Source of the DNA: Candidatus Defluviicoccus seviourii
GTDB lineage: Bacteria; Pseudomonadota; Alphaproteobacteria; Rhodospirillales; Defluviicoccaceae
Assembly (NCBI GenBank): GCA_900609035.2
Contig: UXAT02000001.1
Location: 124,001 to 188,000 of the forward strand
DNA length: 64,000 nucleotides
Direction of reading: 5' to 3'
The translations under genes were made by a program, and so were the position numbers. Under the pieces are notes generated by a model, which was not told where the DNA came from, made no database searches, and was given only the letters and a program-made list of their open reading frames with translations. Shown here piece after piece: positions 28,507 to 40,043 of this stretch (the stretch's first letter is position 1; every line of letters starts with the position of its first letter).

Positions 28507-29305
28507 CGATTCAAGAATGCACCCGTTCTCCGCTGGTTTTCTTCGCCCGTTCCCGCCAGTGCTGGCGCGGGTTCGGACTTGGCCGCGACGGTTGCCGCCG
28601 CCCCGGACACCCCGCGCTTGAGCCGCTTTCCAATCTTCGCCCCCTCCCATTCTCTGGCTCTGCGAAAGAGGGCTGAATTTCAGGGGTCCGCCCGGTCACG
28701 AAAGCCTTCGATGCATCACCAAGGCATCGACGTAACCATGAACGGGGTGCTGAAACGCTTCCGGAATACGGCCAACGATCTCGAAGCCTAATGATTGCCA
28801 TAGCCGTACAGCGCGTTCATTGGTGCTGACGACAAAATTGAACTGCATCGCCCGAAATCCACGGGCTACGGCATGCTGTAATGAGTGCTCGCACATGCGT
28901 CTCGCAACACCGCGCCCGGTAGCGGAGGCATGGGTCATGTATCCGCAGTTGCAGACATGCCTGCCACCGCCGGACTGGTTCGTGCGCATGTAGTATGTGC
29001 CGAGGATGACGCCATCCTCTTCGGCAACGAATGTTTCCTTATCAGGCCCCGTCCAGTACATCAATGCGTCATATTCGCTCATATCCCTGTCGATAGTATA
29101 GGTTTCTCCTGCTCGAATGACTGGAAGAATGATTTCTATAATACCTTGCGCATCTCGTTCCTCAGCGTTTCTAATCCGCATCGCTGTCCTATTATCAGAT
29201 GAACCTCGAGTACGAAGCCATCATCTCCTGGAGCGCGGACGATCGGGCGTTCCATGCCGAAGCCCCGGAACGACCGGGGTGCATGCGGTCCCCTCGGCTC
29301 CACCA
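28491..29305. mobile_element. Small tRNA-flanked cassette with 16-bp direct repeats of the tRNA-Ala 3' end
   Basis: CCCCTCGGCTCCACCA ends the tRNA at 28491-28506 and recurs exactly at 29290-29305, 799 bp downstream. A tRNA 3' end repeated at the far edge is the standard scar of site-specific integration into a tRNA gene. The enclosed DNA carries one acetyltransferase gene and is visibly richer in A/T than its surroundings, mostly within 28780-29210. No integrase is present, so this is a passenger remnant or an element moved in trans (inference). The 28507-28695 portion has no gene. Confidence 0.6.
28696..29181 (-). CDS. GNAT family N-acetyltransferase (cassette gene)
   Basis: 161 residues. 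Acetyl-CoA-binding core with THASATGRGVARRMCEHSLQ (RxxGxG-like) and the C-terminal ERAVRLWQSLGFEIVGRIPE. Substrate unknown; small-molecule or protein amines are both possible. It is the only gene between the two copies of the tRNA-Ala 3' end, and its base composition is more A/T-rich than the flanking genes, in keeping with acquisition. Confidence 0.88.
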   Translation of the reverse strand: MRIRNAEERDAQGIIEIILPVIRAGETYTIDRDMSEYDALMYWTGPDKETFVAEEDGVILGTYYMRTNQSGGGRHVCNCGYMTHASATGRGVARRMCEHSLQHAVARGFRAMQFNFVVSTNERAVRLWQSLGFEIVGRIPEAFQHPVHGYVDALVMHRRLS

Positions 29306-29355
29306 GTTCGTTCCTGCCGGTCAACTGATCGCGTCACGCGGATGACGCGAAGCCT

Positions 29356-29856
29356 TCACTCGTGTTGGTCCAGACCGAACGCAGGATGATGAATCAGTTC
29401 CCCGCGCGGCTCAGTGGCGTCGAACGGCAAGGCCTGAACCACCTCGGGCGGGCAACCAGCGACTCCTAAGCCGGGGAAGGGCCGGAAGCCGAATCGGCCA
29501 TAGTAGGCAGGATCACCCACCAGCGCCGCGCCCCGGCTCGTCACCCGTAAGCGGTGGAGGGCTTCGGCTATCAGAGCCGAGCCGATGCCTTGGCGATGCC
29601 TTGACGGCAAAACGACCAGCGGGCCGATCAGGCCCCAGCCGTCCTGCGTTCCGATCCGCGCCGCTGAGGCGGCCAGATAACCAATCACCTCGCCTTCCTC
29701 TTCCGCCACAAGCGAGAGGGCGAGTGCGCCCTCCGCCCGCAGATTCTCAACGATGCTGGCCTCGGTTCCTGTGGATTGCGGAAGCATCAGGAGGGCTTCA
29801 GTGACAAGTCGGCTAATCGCCGGGATGTCAGCGATCGTTTCGTTGCGGATTAGCAT
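29356..29856 (-). CDS. GNAT family N-acetyltransferase (YhbS-like)
   Basis: 166 residues. Starts MLIRNETIADIPAISRLV; acetyl-CoA motif IGPLVVLPSRHRQGIGSALI (about 77-96), then LVGDPAYYGRFGFRPFPG, typical of the YhbS-like subgroup. Substrate unknown. Lies just outside the tRNA cassette with host-like composition, 60 nt downstream of the VOC-family gene on the same strand. Confidence 0.88.
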   Translation of the reverse strand: MLIRNETIADIPAISRLVTEALLMLPQSTGTEASIVENLRAEGALALSLVAEEEGEVIGYLAASAARIGTQDGWGLIGPLVVLPSRHRQGIGSALIAEALHRLRVTSRGAALVGDPAYYGRFGFRPFPGLGVAGCPPEVVQALPFDATEPRGELIHHPAFGLDQHE

Positions 29857-29916
29857 GTCCTGCCCCCTTGAGTGTCGCGTCGTGCGCGGGTCCCCCTGGT
29901 TCCCGGTGGCCTGCCG

Positions 29917-30288
29917 TTACGCCATCGAATGCAGGCCGAACATGTTGCCTTCGGTGTCAACGGCGAGCGCAATGAAGCCGTATTCGCCGATCGACATCTT
30001 CTCCCGCTGCACGCGGCCGCCGGCTGGCGCGACGCGTGCCGCCTCGACCGCGCAGTCGGCGCAGGTGAAGTAGACGAGGGTGCTGTTGCCACCGGAAGGG
30101 ACGCCCTCCATCCTCACGAGAGAACCCGACGCCCCCGGCGCATCCATCAGCATTGGAAAGGCCCACATTTCCATCCCTGGGCTTTCCAGCTTCTGAAGTT
30201 GTACTTCCAGCACCGTCTCGTAGAAGCGTTTAGCGCGTTCCATGTCCTGGACATAGATCTCGAACCAGACAATGGGATTGTTTGTCAC
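29917..30288 (-). CDS. VOC (glyoxalase/bleomycin resistance) family protein
   Basis: 123 residues from GTG 30288, chosen for its strong ribosome site AAAGGAGAT 7 nt upstream. Two beta-alpha-beta-beta-beta units: VWFEIYVQDMERAKRFYETV and YFTCADCAVEAARVAPAGGR, ending AVDTEGNMFGLHSMA. VOC proteins bind a metal for isomerase, dioxygenase or resistance roles; this subgroup is uncharacterised. Confidence 0.88.
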   Translation of the reverse strand: MTNNPIVWFEIYVQDMERAKRFYETVLEVQLQKLESPGMEMWAFPMLMDAPGASGSLVRMEGVPSGGNSTLVYFTCADCAVEAARVAPAGGRVQREKMSIGEYGFIALAVDTEGNMFGLHSMA

Positions 30289-30322
30289 GCTTGCATCTCC
30301 TTTGCCCTCTCTCCCGGTAGCG

Positions 30323-30562
30323 TTACGCGACCTGCTGCATCCGATTGGCGAAATCGCGACCCGATGTGGCGGGCGGGAGTGGCCGGTTGTCGGCTCGGTA
30401 AAGAGCGATCGCTTCCTCGACAATTTCGCACAATTCGGAGAATACCTGCCGCTCATCTTCGCCGTGGCAGCCGCCGTAGATCAGGCCAGGAGCGCTGCCG
30501 ACATAGCACTGATCCTGCTCAGACCATTCGACAATCTTCGCGTACTTGGCGCTATCCTTCAT
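30323..30562 (-). CDS. hicB: HicB-type antitoxin, short form
   Basis: 79 residues: VEWSEQDQCYVGSAPGLIYG followed by GCHGEDERQVFSELCEIVEE, the partial-RNase-H-like HicB fold. It stops soon after, lacking the usual C-terminal HTH or ribbon-helix-helix, so it could neutralise HicA by binding but may be unable to repress its own promoter. The start overlaps the end of the toxin gene by 11 nt. Confidence 0.82.
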   Translation of the reverse strand: MKDSAKYAKIVEWSEQDQCYVGSAPGLIYGGCHGEDERQVFSELCEIVEEAIALYRADNRPLPPATSGRDFANRMQQVA

Positions 30563-30755
30563 TCGCGCTCTCCCGGACCGCTTGGCGTACTGCACGGATC
30601 TGATAATGCTTTGCGTCATCGCCAAGACCACCCGAGACGGTGATTGGCCGGCTGCAACGTTCATGGACGAAGTTGCGGTGGCTGCCCTTGCCGCCGCGAT
30701 TGACAAAGCCAGCCTTTTCCAATTCCGCTATCAGATCACGTACCTTCGGCGGCAA
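30552..30755 (-). CDS. hicA: HicA-type mRNA interferase toxin
   Basis: 67 residues from a TTG at 30755. Double-stranded-RNA-binding-like HicA fold with VRDLIAELEKAGFVNRGGKG and catalytic His in GSHRNF (H26), then RPITVSGGLGDDAKHYQIRA. Cleaves mRNA when free of HicB. Gene order toxin then antitoxin is standard for hicAB. The TTG is picked because homology starts at PPKVRDLIA; the frame is open further upstream, so the start is not certain. The 180 nt ahead hold an AT-rich stretch likely to be the promoter. Confidence 0.8.
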   Translation of the reverse strand: MPPKVRDLIAELEKAGFVNRGGKGSHRNFVHERCSRPITVSGGLGDDAKHYQIRAVRQAVRESANEG

Positions 30756-30935
30756 GCTTTTTCGAAACTCCGTGTGCGTGAGTTCGCTCAAGCGTAGCAA
30801 GATTCGAGTGCAATCGCTGCGGAAAAAATCCAGATGATTTGACCTTCGCGCCGGGCCGTTCTCAGTGCCGATTGCTTCCGGCGGCCGGGCGGCTAGGATT
30901 GCGCCCGCGTCTCGCCATTCGGGGAAACCGTCCGC

Positions 30936-32099
30936 ATGAAAGCCACCAACGCCGCGCTGGGCTCGTTCGGGACCACCATCTTTACCGTCATGAGCGCGCT
31001 TGCCGTTGAGCACGGCGCGATCAACCTGGGCCAGGGCTTTCCGGACGAGGACGGGCCCGAGCCGGTCCGCCGCGCCGCCGCCGAAGCGATCCTTGCCGGC
31101 CCGAACCAGTATCCACCGATGCCGGGCCTCCCTATCCTCCGCCAAGCGGTTGCCCGGCACGCGCAGCGCTTCTACGACCTCGCCGTCGACTGGCAGACCG
31201 AAGTGCTGGTGACGTCGGGCGCCACCGAAGCGCTGGCCGACTGCTTCTTCGGCCTGATCGAGCCGGGCGATGAGGTCGTGCTGATCGAGCCGCTCTACGA
31301 CGCCTACCTGCCGCTGGTCTTGCGCGCGGGGGGCGTGCCGCGGCTGGTACGCATGACGCCGCCTGAATGGGCGCTGCCGGTTGCAGCGCTGGAGGCTGCG
31401 TTTTCGCCACGCACCAAGCTTCTTGTGCTTAACAGCCCCAACAATCCCTCCGGCAAGGTGTTCTCAGCCGACGAACTAAGCTTCATCGCCGAACTCGCGC
31501 AGCGCTGGGATGCTTACGTCGTCTGCGATGAGGTCTATGAGCACCTCGTTTTCGAAGGCCTCCGGCACATCCCGCTGATGACACTGCCCGGCATGCGCGA
31601 ACGTTGCGTGCGTATCGCATCCGCCGGCAAGGCCTTTTCGCTCACCGGCTGGAAGGTCGGCATGATCACGGCGCCGCCGCCGCTGTTGAGTGCAATCGCC
31701 AAGGCCCACCAGTTCACCACATTTACCACCGTGCCGGCGCTGCAGATCGCAGTCGCCACCGGCCTCGGCCTCGACGACGGCTACTTCAGCGGACTTGCGC
31801 GCGCGCTGGAGGCCAAGCGCGATCGCTTGAGCCGGGGTTTGGAGGCCGCAGGCCTCCCCGTTTTGCCGGCACAGGGTACCTATTTCCTCACCGTCGATGT
31901 GGGCGCGACCGGCTTCAACGGCACAGACGAAGCCTTCTGCCGCACGATCACCCAAGCGGCGGGCGTCGCCGCGGTTCCGGTCAGTGCCTTCTATGCCGAT
32001 ACGCCGCCCACCGGTTTTGCCCGCTTCTGCTTCTGCAAACGCGATGAAGTTCTCGATGAGGCCAGCCGCCGGCTGGGCCGATACTTCGGCCGTGCTTGA
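30936..32099 (+). CDS. PLP-dependent class I aminotransferase
   Basis: 387 residues, fold type I. INLGQGFPDEDGPEPVRRAA, LVTSGATEALADCFFGL, LNSPNNPSGKVFS, CDEVYEHLVF and PLP-binding K232 in SAGKAFSLTGWKVG are all intact, and the C-terminal substrate-carboxylate arginine lies in FARFCF. Close to the methionine/kynurenine aminotransferase (YbdL/CCBL) group by its QGFPDEDGP motif, but substrate is not provable from sequence. Stands alone ahead of tRNA-His. Confidence 0.9.
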   Translation: MKATNAALGSFGTTIFTVMSALAVEHGAINLGQGFPDEDGPEPVRRAAAEAILAGPNQYPPMPGLPILRQAVARHAQRFYDLAVDWQTEVLVTSGATEALADCFFGLIEPGDEVVLIEPLYDAYLPLVLRAGGVPRLVRMTPPEWALPVAALEAAFSPRTKLLVLNSPNNPSGKVFSADELSFIAELAQRWDAYVVCDEVYEHLVFEGLRHIPLMTLPGMRERCVRIASAGKAFSLTGWKVGMITAPPPLLSAIAKAHQFTTFTTVPALQIAVATGLGLDDGYFSGLARALEAKRDRLSRGLEAAGLPVLPAQGTYFLTVDVGATGFNGTDEAFCRTITQAAGVAAVPVSAFYADTPPTGFARFCFCKRDEVLDEASRRLGRYFGRA

Positions 32100-32138
32100 C
32101 GGCGCGGGCAGGCGGGGGCTACATCACCCGCACTTTGT

Positions 32139-32217
32139 GGCGGGAGTAGCTCAGCTGGTCCAGAGCACCGGGTTGTGGTCCCGGGTGTCGTGGGTTCGAA
32201 TCCCATCTCTCGCCCCA
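32139..32217 (+). tRNA. tRNA-His, anticodon GTG
   Basis: Cloverleaf with G-1 at 32139 opposite C73, the hallmark of tRNA-His. Acceptor GCGGGAG pairs with CTCTCGC, anticodon stem CCGGG/CCCGG surrounds loop TTGTGGT reading GTG, T-arm GTGGGTTCGAATCCCAT, and CCA is encoded (32215-32217). The 137 nt between it and the phosphoribulokinase gene are GC-rich with a possible CGCG-type hairpin just after the tRNA. Confidence 0.95.
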
Positions 32218-32354
32218 GCGGCACGCGCGCGCGTGGCCGTGCGCGGGGGCAAGATCCGGCCCCGTCGTTGCGCCCGATCAGTCCCCGGCGATGGGCGCGC
32301 CGAGCGGGATGGCGCAAGCGAAAGGCAGACGTCCGATCTCCGGCGTTAAAGGGC

Positions 32355-33293
32355 ATGGCACTGACAAATCAAAAAAAGCCGGTCATCATTGGCATCGTCG
32401 GCGACTCCGGTGCCGGCAAGACCACCTTCGCTGCCGGGCTGGTGCATGTGCTGGGACCCGAGCGCACCGCCAGCATCTGCATTGACGACTACCACCGCTA
32501 CAGCCGCGCGGATCGCGCCGGCATGGACATCACGCCGCACGACCCGGCGTGCAATTATGTCGATATCCTGGAGCAGCACGTCGATCTTTTGCGCGACGGC
32601 CAGCCCATACTGAAGCCGGTCTATAATCATCACGGTGGCCGGCTGGAGCCGCCCGAATATGTGGTGCCGAAGGACTTCATCGTCTTGGAAGGTCTGCTCG
32701 GCTACGCAACACCGCGCTTACGCGATTGCTTCGACGTCAAGTTCTACATGGAGCCGCAGGAAGAATTGCGCATCCGCTGGAAGTACCAGCGCGATACTGG
32801 CGTAGGCGGCTACACCGCCGCCGAGTTTGCTGCCTCGCTGCCGCTCCTCAACCGCGACAGCGCGCTGCATATCGCGCCGCAGCGGGCGTATGCCGACATG
32901 ATCGTAGGCTTCTACCCACCCGACGAGGCGCCCGAGGAAAGCGGCGCGCGCCTCAACGTACGCCACATCCTGCGGCCGACGCTGCCCTACCTCGATCTGG
33001 CGCCGCTGCTTGAGGTGGGCGCCGACAAGGGCTTCGATCTCGAACTGGCGCGCGACATCGACGGCCGCCCGGTCGATGCGCTCTTGATTTCGGGCACCGC
33101 CGACGGCGAGCGCTCCGAAGAGATGGAGGCCTATCTCTGGAGCCTGCTGCCGAACGGCGAAGCCCGCCCAGAGGCAATCGGCCAGTTTATCGATGCGAAG
33201 GGCAGCACACGGCACAGCCACGCGCTGGCGCTGTCACAGCTCGTCGCGACACATTATCTGCTGAATGCGGCCCTAGGTGAAAATGCCGTCTGA
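32355..33293 (+). CDS. prk: Phosphoribulokinase, class II-like
   Basis: 312 residues. Phosphorylates ribulose 5-phosphate to ribulose 1,5-bisphosphate. P-loop GDSGAGKT (16-23), CIDDYHRYSRADRAGMDITP, ILKPVYNHHGGRLEPPEYV and FIVLEGLLGYATPRLRD are visible. The P-loop and DDYH-to-YNH layout look closer to the cyanobacterial/plant-type class II enzyme than to the usual proteobacterial class I (inference). First of four co-directional sugar-phosphate genes, but no RuBisCO gene lies in the window. Start ATG 32355 fits homology. Confidence 0.9.
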   Translation: MALTNQKKPVIIGIVGDSGAGKTTFAAGLVHVLGPERTASICIDDYHRYSRADRAGMDITPHDPACNYVDILEQHVDLLRDGQPILKPVYNHHGGRLEPPEYVVPKDFIVLEGLLGYATPRLRDCFDVKFYMEPQEELRIRWKYQRDTGVGGYTAAEFAASLPLLNRDSALHIAPQRAYADMIVGFYPPDEAPEESGARLNVRHILRPTLPYLDLAPLLEVGADKGFDLELARDIDGRPVDALLISGTADGERSEEMEAYLWSLLPNGEARPEAIGQFIDAKGSTRHSHALALSQLVATHYLLNAALGENAV

Positions 33294-33306
33294 GGATGCC
33301 TGTTCG

Positions 33307-35412
<2,106 letters not shown>

Positions 35413-35432
35413 CGCGCTTTCGGAGGAGGGCG

Positions 35433-36443
35433 ATGCGGGTCGCATTGGATCAAACGGCGCAGGCGCTGGTCGGGCACCACAAGGGCATCCTCGCCGCCGA
35501 TGAAAGCACCGCGACGATCGGCCGCCGGCTCGCAGCAATCGGCGTCGTCTCGACCACAGAGACGCGGCGCGCCTACCGCCACCTTCTGTTCTCGACGCCC
35601 GGCCTCAGCCGCTACATCAGCGGTGTGATCCTTTATGACGAGACCATCCGTCAGAGCACGCCGGACGGCACGTCATTCGTCAAACTCCTGGAGCACCAGC
35701 ACCTCCTTGTCGGCATCAAAGTTGACACCGGCGCCAAGCCGCTTGCCGGCTGCCCGGGCGAACTGGTGACAGAAGGCCTGGACGGTCTGCGCGAACGGCT
35801 CGCTGAATATGTCACGCTCGGCGCGCAGTTCGCCAAGTGGCGGGCGGTGATCACGATCGGGGCCGAACTGCCCTCGGAGGCGTGCCTTGCTGCCAACGCA
35901 CACGCGTTGGCTCGCTACGCCGCCCTGTGCCAGGAGGCGGGGCTGGTCCCGATTGTGGAACCGGAAGTGCTCATGGACGGCGGCCACGACATCGAGACCT
36001 GCGAGGATGTGACGACCGCCACTTTGCGGTGCGTTTTCGCTGCGCTGGCTGCGCAGCGGGTCGAGCTTGAGGGCATCGTGTTGAAGCCGAACATGGTTGT
36101 CTCCGGTAAGGAGTGCCTGCGCCAGGCCGGCGTAACGGAAGTGGCAGAGCGGACGCTGCGCTGCCTCATGCGTGTCGTGCCGCCGGCGGTACCGGGCATC
36201 GCATTCCTGTCCGGCGGACAAGGGAGCGAAGAGGCGACCACGCGCCTCAATATGATGAATGCCCGCTTCGGCCCGCATCCGTGGCCGCTCAGCTTCTCCT
36301 TCGGCCGGGCGCTGCAGGAACCGGCGCTCGGCGCATGGCGCGGCGTGGCAGAGAATGTGGCGGCGGCGCAGGAACTTCTCCTGAAGCGCGCGCGCCTGAA
36401 CAGCGCCGCCGTCGCCGGCGCCTACACCGGAGAAGCCGCGTGA
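35433..36443 (+). CDS. fba: Fructose-bisphosphate aldolase, class I
   Basis: 336 residues. Schiff-base aldolase joining dihydroxyacetone phosphate with glyceraldehyde 3-phosphate or erythrose 4-phosphate. [20 protein letters not shown] near the N-terminus, K135, VEPEV (E176, E178) and the Schiff-base lysine K218 in VLKPNMV. Ribosome site GGAGGAGGG is ideal. Overlaps rpe by 4 nt (GTGA). A class I enzyme is less usual than class II in bacterial carbon-fixation operons. Confidence 0.95.
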   Translation: MRVALDQTAQALVGHHKGILAADESTATIGRRLAAIGVVSTTETRRAYRHLLFSTPGLSRYISGVILYDETIRQSTPDGTSFVKLLEHQHLLVGIKVDTGAKPLAGCPGELVTEGLDGLRERLAEYVTLGAQFAKWRAVITIGAELPSEACLAANAHALARYAALCQEAGLVPIVEPEVLMDGGHDIETCEDVTTATLRCVFAALAAQRVELEGIVLKPNMVVSGKECLRQAGVTEVAERTLRCLMRVVPPAVPGIAFLSGGQGSEEATTRLNMMNARFGPHPWPLSFSFGRALQEPALGAWRGVAENVAAAQELLLKRARLNSAAVAGAYTGEAA

Positions 36444-37147
36444 GCACTGTCGTTGGCCGGCGGCCGATCAAGATCGCCCCCTCGATCCTGTCCGCCGATT
36501 TTGCCCGCTTGGGCGAGGAGGTGGCAGCGGTCGACAAGGCCGGCGGCGACTACATCCACGTCGATGTGATGGATGGGCACTTCGTCCCCAACCTGACCAT
36601 TGGCCCGTTGGTCATTCGCGCGATCCGGCCGTGCACGCAGAAGCCACTTGATGTCCACCTGATGATCGATCCGGCGCAACCCTACTTGCAGGCCTACGCC
36701 GAGGCCGGCGCCGACATCATCACGGTCCATGCCGAAGCGGACCGCCACCTCGACCGCAGCCTGCAAGCGATCCGCGACTTAGGCAAGAAGGCGGGCGTCT
36801 CGCTCAATCCGGCGACGCCGGAAACCACGATCGAGCACGTCCTGCACCGGCTCGATTTGATCCTGGTGATGTCGGTCAATCCGGGCTTCGGCGGCCAGCG
36901 CTTCATCCCGGCGCAGCTAGAGAAGATCCGTCGCCTGCGCCAGATGATCGGCGATGCGCCGATCGAGCTCGAGGTCGACGGCGGTATCAATGCGGAGACC
37001 GCGCCCCAAGTCATCGCCGCCGGCGCCAACGTTCTCGTCGCGGGCAGCGCGGTGTTCCTCACCAGCGACTATGCGGCGGCAATCGCCGCCATCCGCGGCG
37101 AAACCGCGAGCGTCCAGGGCGGACCGGTGGTCGCATCGCTCACGTAA
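36440..37147 (+). CDS. rpe: Ribulose-phosphate 3-epimerase
   Basis: 235 residues, (beta/alpha)8. [55 protein letters not shown] and [14 protein letters not shown] are the full family signature, including the metal-site Asp and His residues. Interconverts ribulose 5-phosphate and xylulose 5-phosphate, linking transketolase to phosphoribulokinase. GTG start overlaps the fba TGA. The 3' end overlaps the convergent universal stress gene by 8 nt. Confidence 0.95.
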   Translation: MSTVVGRRPIKIAPSILSADFARLGEEVAAVDKAGGDYIHVDVMDGHFVPNLTIGPLVIRAIRPCTQKPLDVHLMIDPAQPYLQAYAEAGADIITVHAEADRHLDRSLQAIRDLGKKAGVSLNPATPETTIEHVLHRLDLILVMSVNPGFGGQRFIPAQLEKIRRLRQMIGDAPIELEVDGGINAETAPQVIAAGANVLVAGSAVFLTSDYAAAIAAIRGETASVQGGPVVASLT

Positions 37148-37652
37148 TGGCGTCGATTTCGGCGTCGCTGAGATTGCCGGGCACGATCGTCACCGGCACC
37201 TTGACCTTGCCAAGGCGCTTCAGCACGTAGCTCAGGACCTGGCCCGGCCCTTCGGAACCGGCCGAAACACCGAGCACGAGAACGGAGATCGGTTCTTCGC
37301 TCGCGAGCAGCGTCAGCAGTTGCTCGTTCACGGTGCCTTCGCGGATGTAGACAACCGGCGTCGCCCCGGACAGCTTCTGGACCACCGACGAGACGACCTG
37401 CAGCATCTCCTCGGCCTGCTCGCGCCGCTCCTCGGCCATCAGGTGGCCAACCGCCATCCAGTGCTGAAACTCGACCGGCTCGATGACATACAGCAGGGCG
37501 ACACGGCCGCCGGTCTTGCGCGCGCGACCGCAGGCGAAGCGGAGTGCCTGATGCAGCTCTGCCGTTTCGTCGACCACGCACAGGAAGGTCCGACGGTCAG
37601 GCACGCCGTCCGTCTGTGCAACGGACTCTGCTTCCTCTGGCTGAACGACCAC
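37140..37652 (-). CDS. Universal stress protein (UspA family)
   Basis: 170 residues, one Usp fold: [34 protein letters not shown], and near the C-terminus [20 protein letters not shown] with PVTIVPG. The ATP-binding G-x2-G-x9-G pattern is only partly matched. Located 3 nt after the TIGR02186 gene, so it is co-transcribed with membrane proteins of unknown role. Confidence 0.88.
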   Translation of the reverse strand: MVVQPEEAESVAQTDGVPDRRTFLCVVDETAELHQALRFACGRARKTGGRVALLYVIEPVEFQHWMAVGHLMAEERREQAEEMLQVVSSVVQKLSGATPVVYIREGTVNEQLLTLLASEEPISVLVLGVSAGSEGPGQVLSYVLKRLGKVKVPVTIVPGNLSDAEIDAIT

Positions 37653-37655
37653 GCG

Positions 37656-38402
37656 TCAACCCCTGCGGAAAACAAGATTGGCCAGCCATCCTGCCACCGT
37701 CGCAATCACGATGGCAAGGATGCCATAGGCGAGGGAGAACCGTTTGGCAAAGTCGGAAAGGCGCGCCTCGAACCCGACCTTGCTTACGATCAACGGCGTG
37801 ATTTCGGCACTGACGACGTCCTCGTCGCGCACGAGATAAACACCAACCGTGTAGTTGCCCACCGGCGCGTTAGCCGGAATATACATATCGGTGCGGAACA
37901 AGCGACCGCCAAGAAAGGTTACGGCCGCGGTCTTGGTCGCGTATAGGTTGATCTTCTGCTTGTTGCGAATGAGGGCGGCGCGAAAATCATTGAGATCGTC
38001 GCTCGCGGTATCGGGTGCCGGCATCAGGCGGATGTTCTCGACGCCGATCTGATGGCGTCCGGCCACGCGGTCGGGCAGAAACTCATTGAGCGGACGGCTC
38101 GCCGCCACGGAGTAGAAGGCAGGAACGCTCTCAAAGCGCATCTCCTTTTCGTTCAACCAGATGCCGAGCCGGCGCCCCTTGCGGCGCACCACGTGCGGTT
38201 CCTCGGGACCGCGGATCACCACCACCACGTCCCCGCCGCCGCTGGTAGTACCGAACAGCAGCACCTCGCTGCCCGTAAAGCCGGTCGTGATCGCGACCAG
38301 GTGATTGGAAAGCGCCGCCACCAGATCGGCAGCCGTGGACCGTGGCACTGCAACGATCGCCAGCAGAATCACCAGGCAGCATAGGCGGCGCAGGGCGATC
38401 AT
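37656..38402 (-). CDS. TIGR02186 family membrane-anchored protein
   Basis: 248 residues. N-terminal signal sequence (LRRLCCLVILLAIVAVP), a largely beta extracytoplasmic domain (about 25-215) with TGFTGSEVLLFGTTSGGGDV and LFRTDMYIPANAPVGNYTVG, and one C-terminal membrane helix (YGILAIVIATVAGWLANLVF). This alphaproteobacterial family of unknown function is habitually next to TauE/SafE permeases, as here: its ATG overlaps the permease TGA. It may be an extracytoplasmic partner of the permease (inference). Confidence 0.8.
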   Translation of the reverse strand: MIALRRLCCLVILLAIVAVPRSTAADLVAALSNHLVAITTGFTGSEVLLFGTTSGGGDVVVVIRGPEEPHVVRRKGRRLGIWLNEKEMRFESVPAFYSVAASRPLNEFLPDRVAGRHQIGVENIRLMPAPDTASDDLNDFRAALIRNKQKINLYATKTAAVTFLGGRLFRTDMYIPANAPVGNYTVGVYLVRDEDVVSAEITPLIVSKVGFEARLSDFAKRFSLAYGILAIVIATVAGWLANLVFRRG

Positions 38403-39316
38403 CAGGGTGACAAGGTCTCTCCCAGTGCATACAGATCGACTGGCGTCGCGATCAGATCGTAGGACAGCTTGGCCGCGACCCCCAAAACCATCACCGCGAG
38501 GAGCCCGCGCAACTGATCGCCATTGAGGTAAGCGCCGGCGCGGACGCCGAACTGCGCGCCGACGACGCCACCCATCAACAGAAGCAGCGCCAGCAGCAGA
38601 TCAACGGTCTGGTTGGTCACCGCCAACAGAACGGTCACGTTGGCGCTGACAAAAATGATCTGGAACAACGATGTACCGATGACCACCGACGTCGGCATGC
38701 CGAGCACATAAATCATCGCCGGCACCATGATAAAGCCGCCGCCCACCCCCATGATTGCGGTCAAAACACCAACGAGGAAGCCGATGCCGGCCGGGAGCAG
38801 CGCGCTAATGTAAAGCCGCGAGCGGCGGAAGCGCATTTTGAACGGCAGCCGGTCGATCCACGCCCGTCGCAATCGTGGCTGGCTCGCGCGGATGCGCCGT
38901 TTCAAGAGGGCCTTGACGCTCTCCGCGAACATCAGAAGACCGACAATGCCGAGGAAGACGACGAACGACAGCCGGATGACGAGGTCGATATGGCCCAAGC
39001 CGCGCAACAGCGTGAACAGCCAGACCCCCAGCGTTGAGCCGACGAGCCCGCCGACGAGGAGAACGAAACCCATCTTGAAATCGACATTGCCGCGCCGCCA
39101 GTGGGCGAGCACGCCCGAAACAGACGATGCCACGATCTGGTTCGCCTGGCTTGCGACCGCCACCGGCGACGGCACGCCGATCAGCAGCAGGAGCGGCGTC
39201 ATCAGGAAGCCGCCGCCGACCCCGAACAGGCCGGAGAAGAACCCGACGAGCGCACCCATGCCGAGAATGACAAAGAAGTTGACCGCCATTTCGGCAATGG
39301 GGAGGTAGATGTCCAT
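38402..39316 (-). CDS. TauE/SafE family permease (sulfite/organosulfonate export type)
   Basis: 304 residues, about eight membrane segments. The TauE inverted repeats are visible as GALVGFFSGLFGVGGGFLMT and later GFLVGVLTAIMGVGGGFIMV. Family members move sulfite, sulfoacetate or related anions across the inner membrane; the substrate here is not established. ATG 39316 (MDIYLPIAEMAVNFF) is chosen; an in-frame start 36 nt upstream adds unlikely residues. Operon with the TIGR02186 gene and Usp. Confidence 0.88.
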   Translation of the reverse strand: MDIYLPIAEMAVNFFVILGMGALVGFFSGLFGVGGGFLMTPLLLLIGVPSPVAVASQANQIVASSVSGVLAHWRRGNVDFKMGFVLLVGGLVGSTLGVWLFTLLRGLGHIDLVIRLSFVVFLGIVGLLMFAESVKALLKRRIRASQPRLRRAWIDRLPFKMRFRRSRLYISALLPAGIGFLVGVLTAIMGVGGGFIMVPAMIYVLGMPTSVVIGTSLFQIIFVSANVTVLLAVTNQTVDLLLALLLLMGGVVGAQFGVRAGAYLNGDQLRGLLAVMVLGVAAKLSYDLIATPVDLYALGETLSP

Positions 39317-39414
39317 CCGCGCCTGCAACCTCCCATTTTTACGTCCGCACAATACGCAGGGTCGCGCGCATGATCAAAGTGTTATGGTGGCTGGCAGGAC
39401 GCAGGCCGTAGGCG

Positions 39415-39867
39415 TTACGCTCCGCTTGATGGTGCGTCGGCGCCAGCACTGGCGAAGGCGAGGCGGATCACACGCAGGGTCTCGTCCCAAAGCTCGAACC
39501 GGGCGAGATCGTCGACGCCGGCCCAAACGACCGCGCAGGCGTCGTCCCCGGCAACGGCCTCGCCAGCGCACCATGTCGCCGCAACATCGATCAAGCTGTA
39601 GTGGTAGCGGACCCGGCCTGCATCGTCATGCTCGATCAGGTCGGCAATGGCGATCAGGCGCCATCCGTCGGCGATCACGCCGGTCTCTTCGCGCACCTCG
39701 CGTGCCGCGGCAGCAAAGACCGTCTCGCCCAGCTTCTGCAGGCCACCCGGCAGGCTCCAGGCGTTTGCCCGCGGCGGCTTGGCGCGCCGCACCAGCAAGA
39801 CACGATCATCGCGCCGGACGACGACACCGACGCCGACCAATGGTCGCTCCGGATACTCCCGCTGCAT
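39415..39867 (-). CDS. Nudix hydrolase
   Basis: 150 residues. Complete Nudix box G-x5-E-x7-REVREETGV inside PGGLQKLGETVFAAAAREV, after VGVGVVVRRDDRVLLVRRAK. Resembles ADP-ribose pyrophosphatase-type family members, which hydrolyse nucleoside diphosphates linked to another group; specificity is unknown. AGAGGAA lies 7 nt before the ATG. Divergent from the DUF502 gene across 176 nt. Confidence 0.92.
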   Translation of the reverse strand: MQREYPERPLVGVGVVVRRDDRVLLVRRAKPPRANAWSLPGGLQKLGETVFAAAAREVREETGVIADGWRLIAIADLIEHDDAGRVRYHYSLIDVAATWCAGEAVAGDDACAVVWAGVDDLARFELWDETLRVIRLAFASAGADAPSSGA

Positions 39868-40043
39868 GGTGCTTCCTCTTGATTCGCGAGTTCTTTGTCG
39901 CCGCCTACAGGCGTGATATATCATTGTTGTTCTCAGCCGTTCGATGAGCGCCGGCAAGAGCGCTCGCGCATCCAATGCCGCGAACAGGCGAGGGGAGGCG
40001 GAATGGATCGCTGGTTGGGAGTCGCCGCGGCACGGCGACGGCA

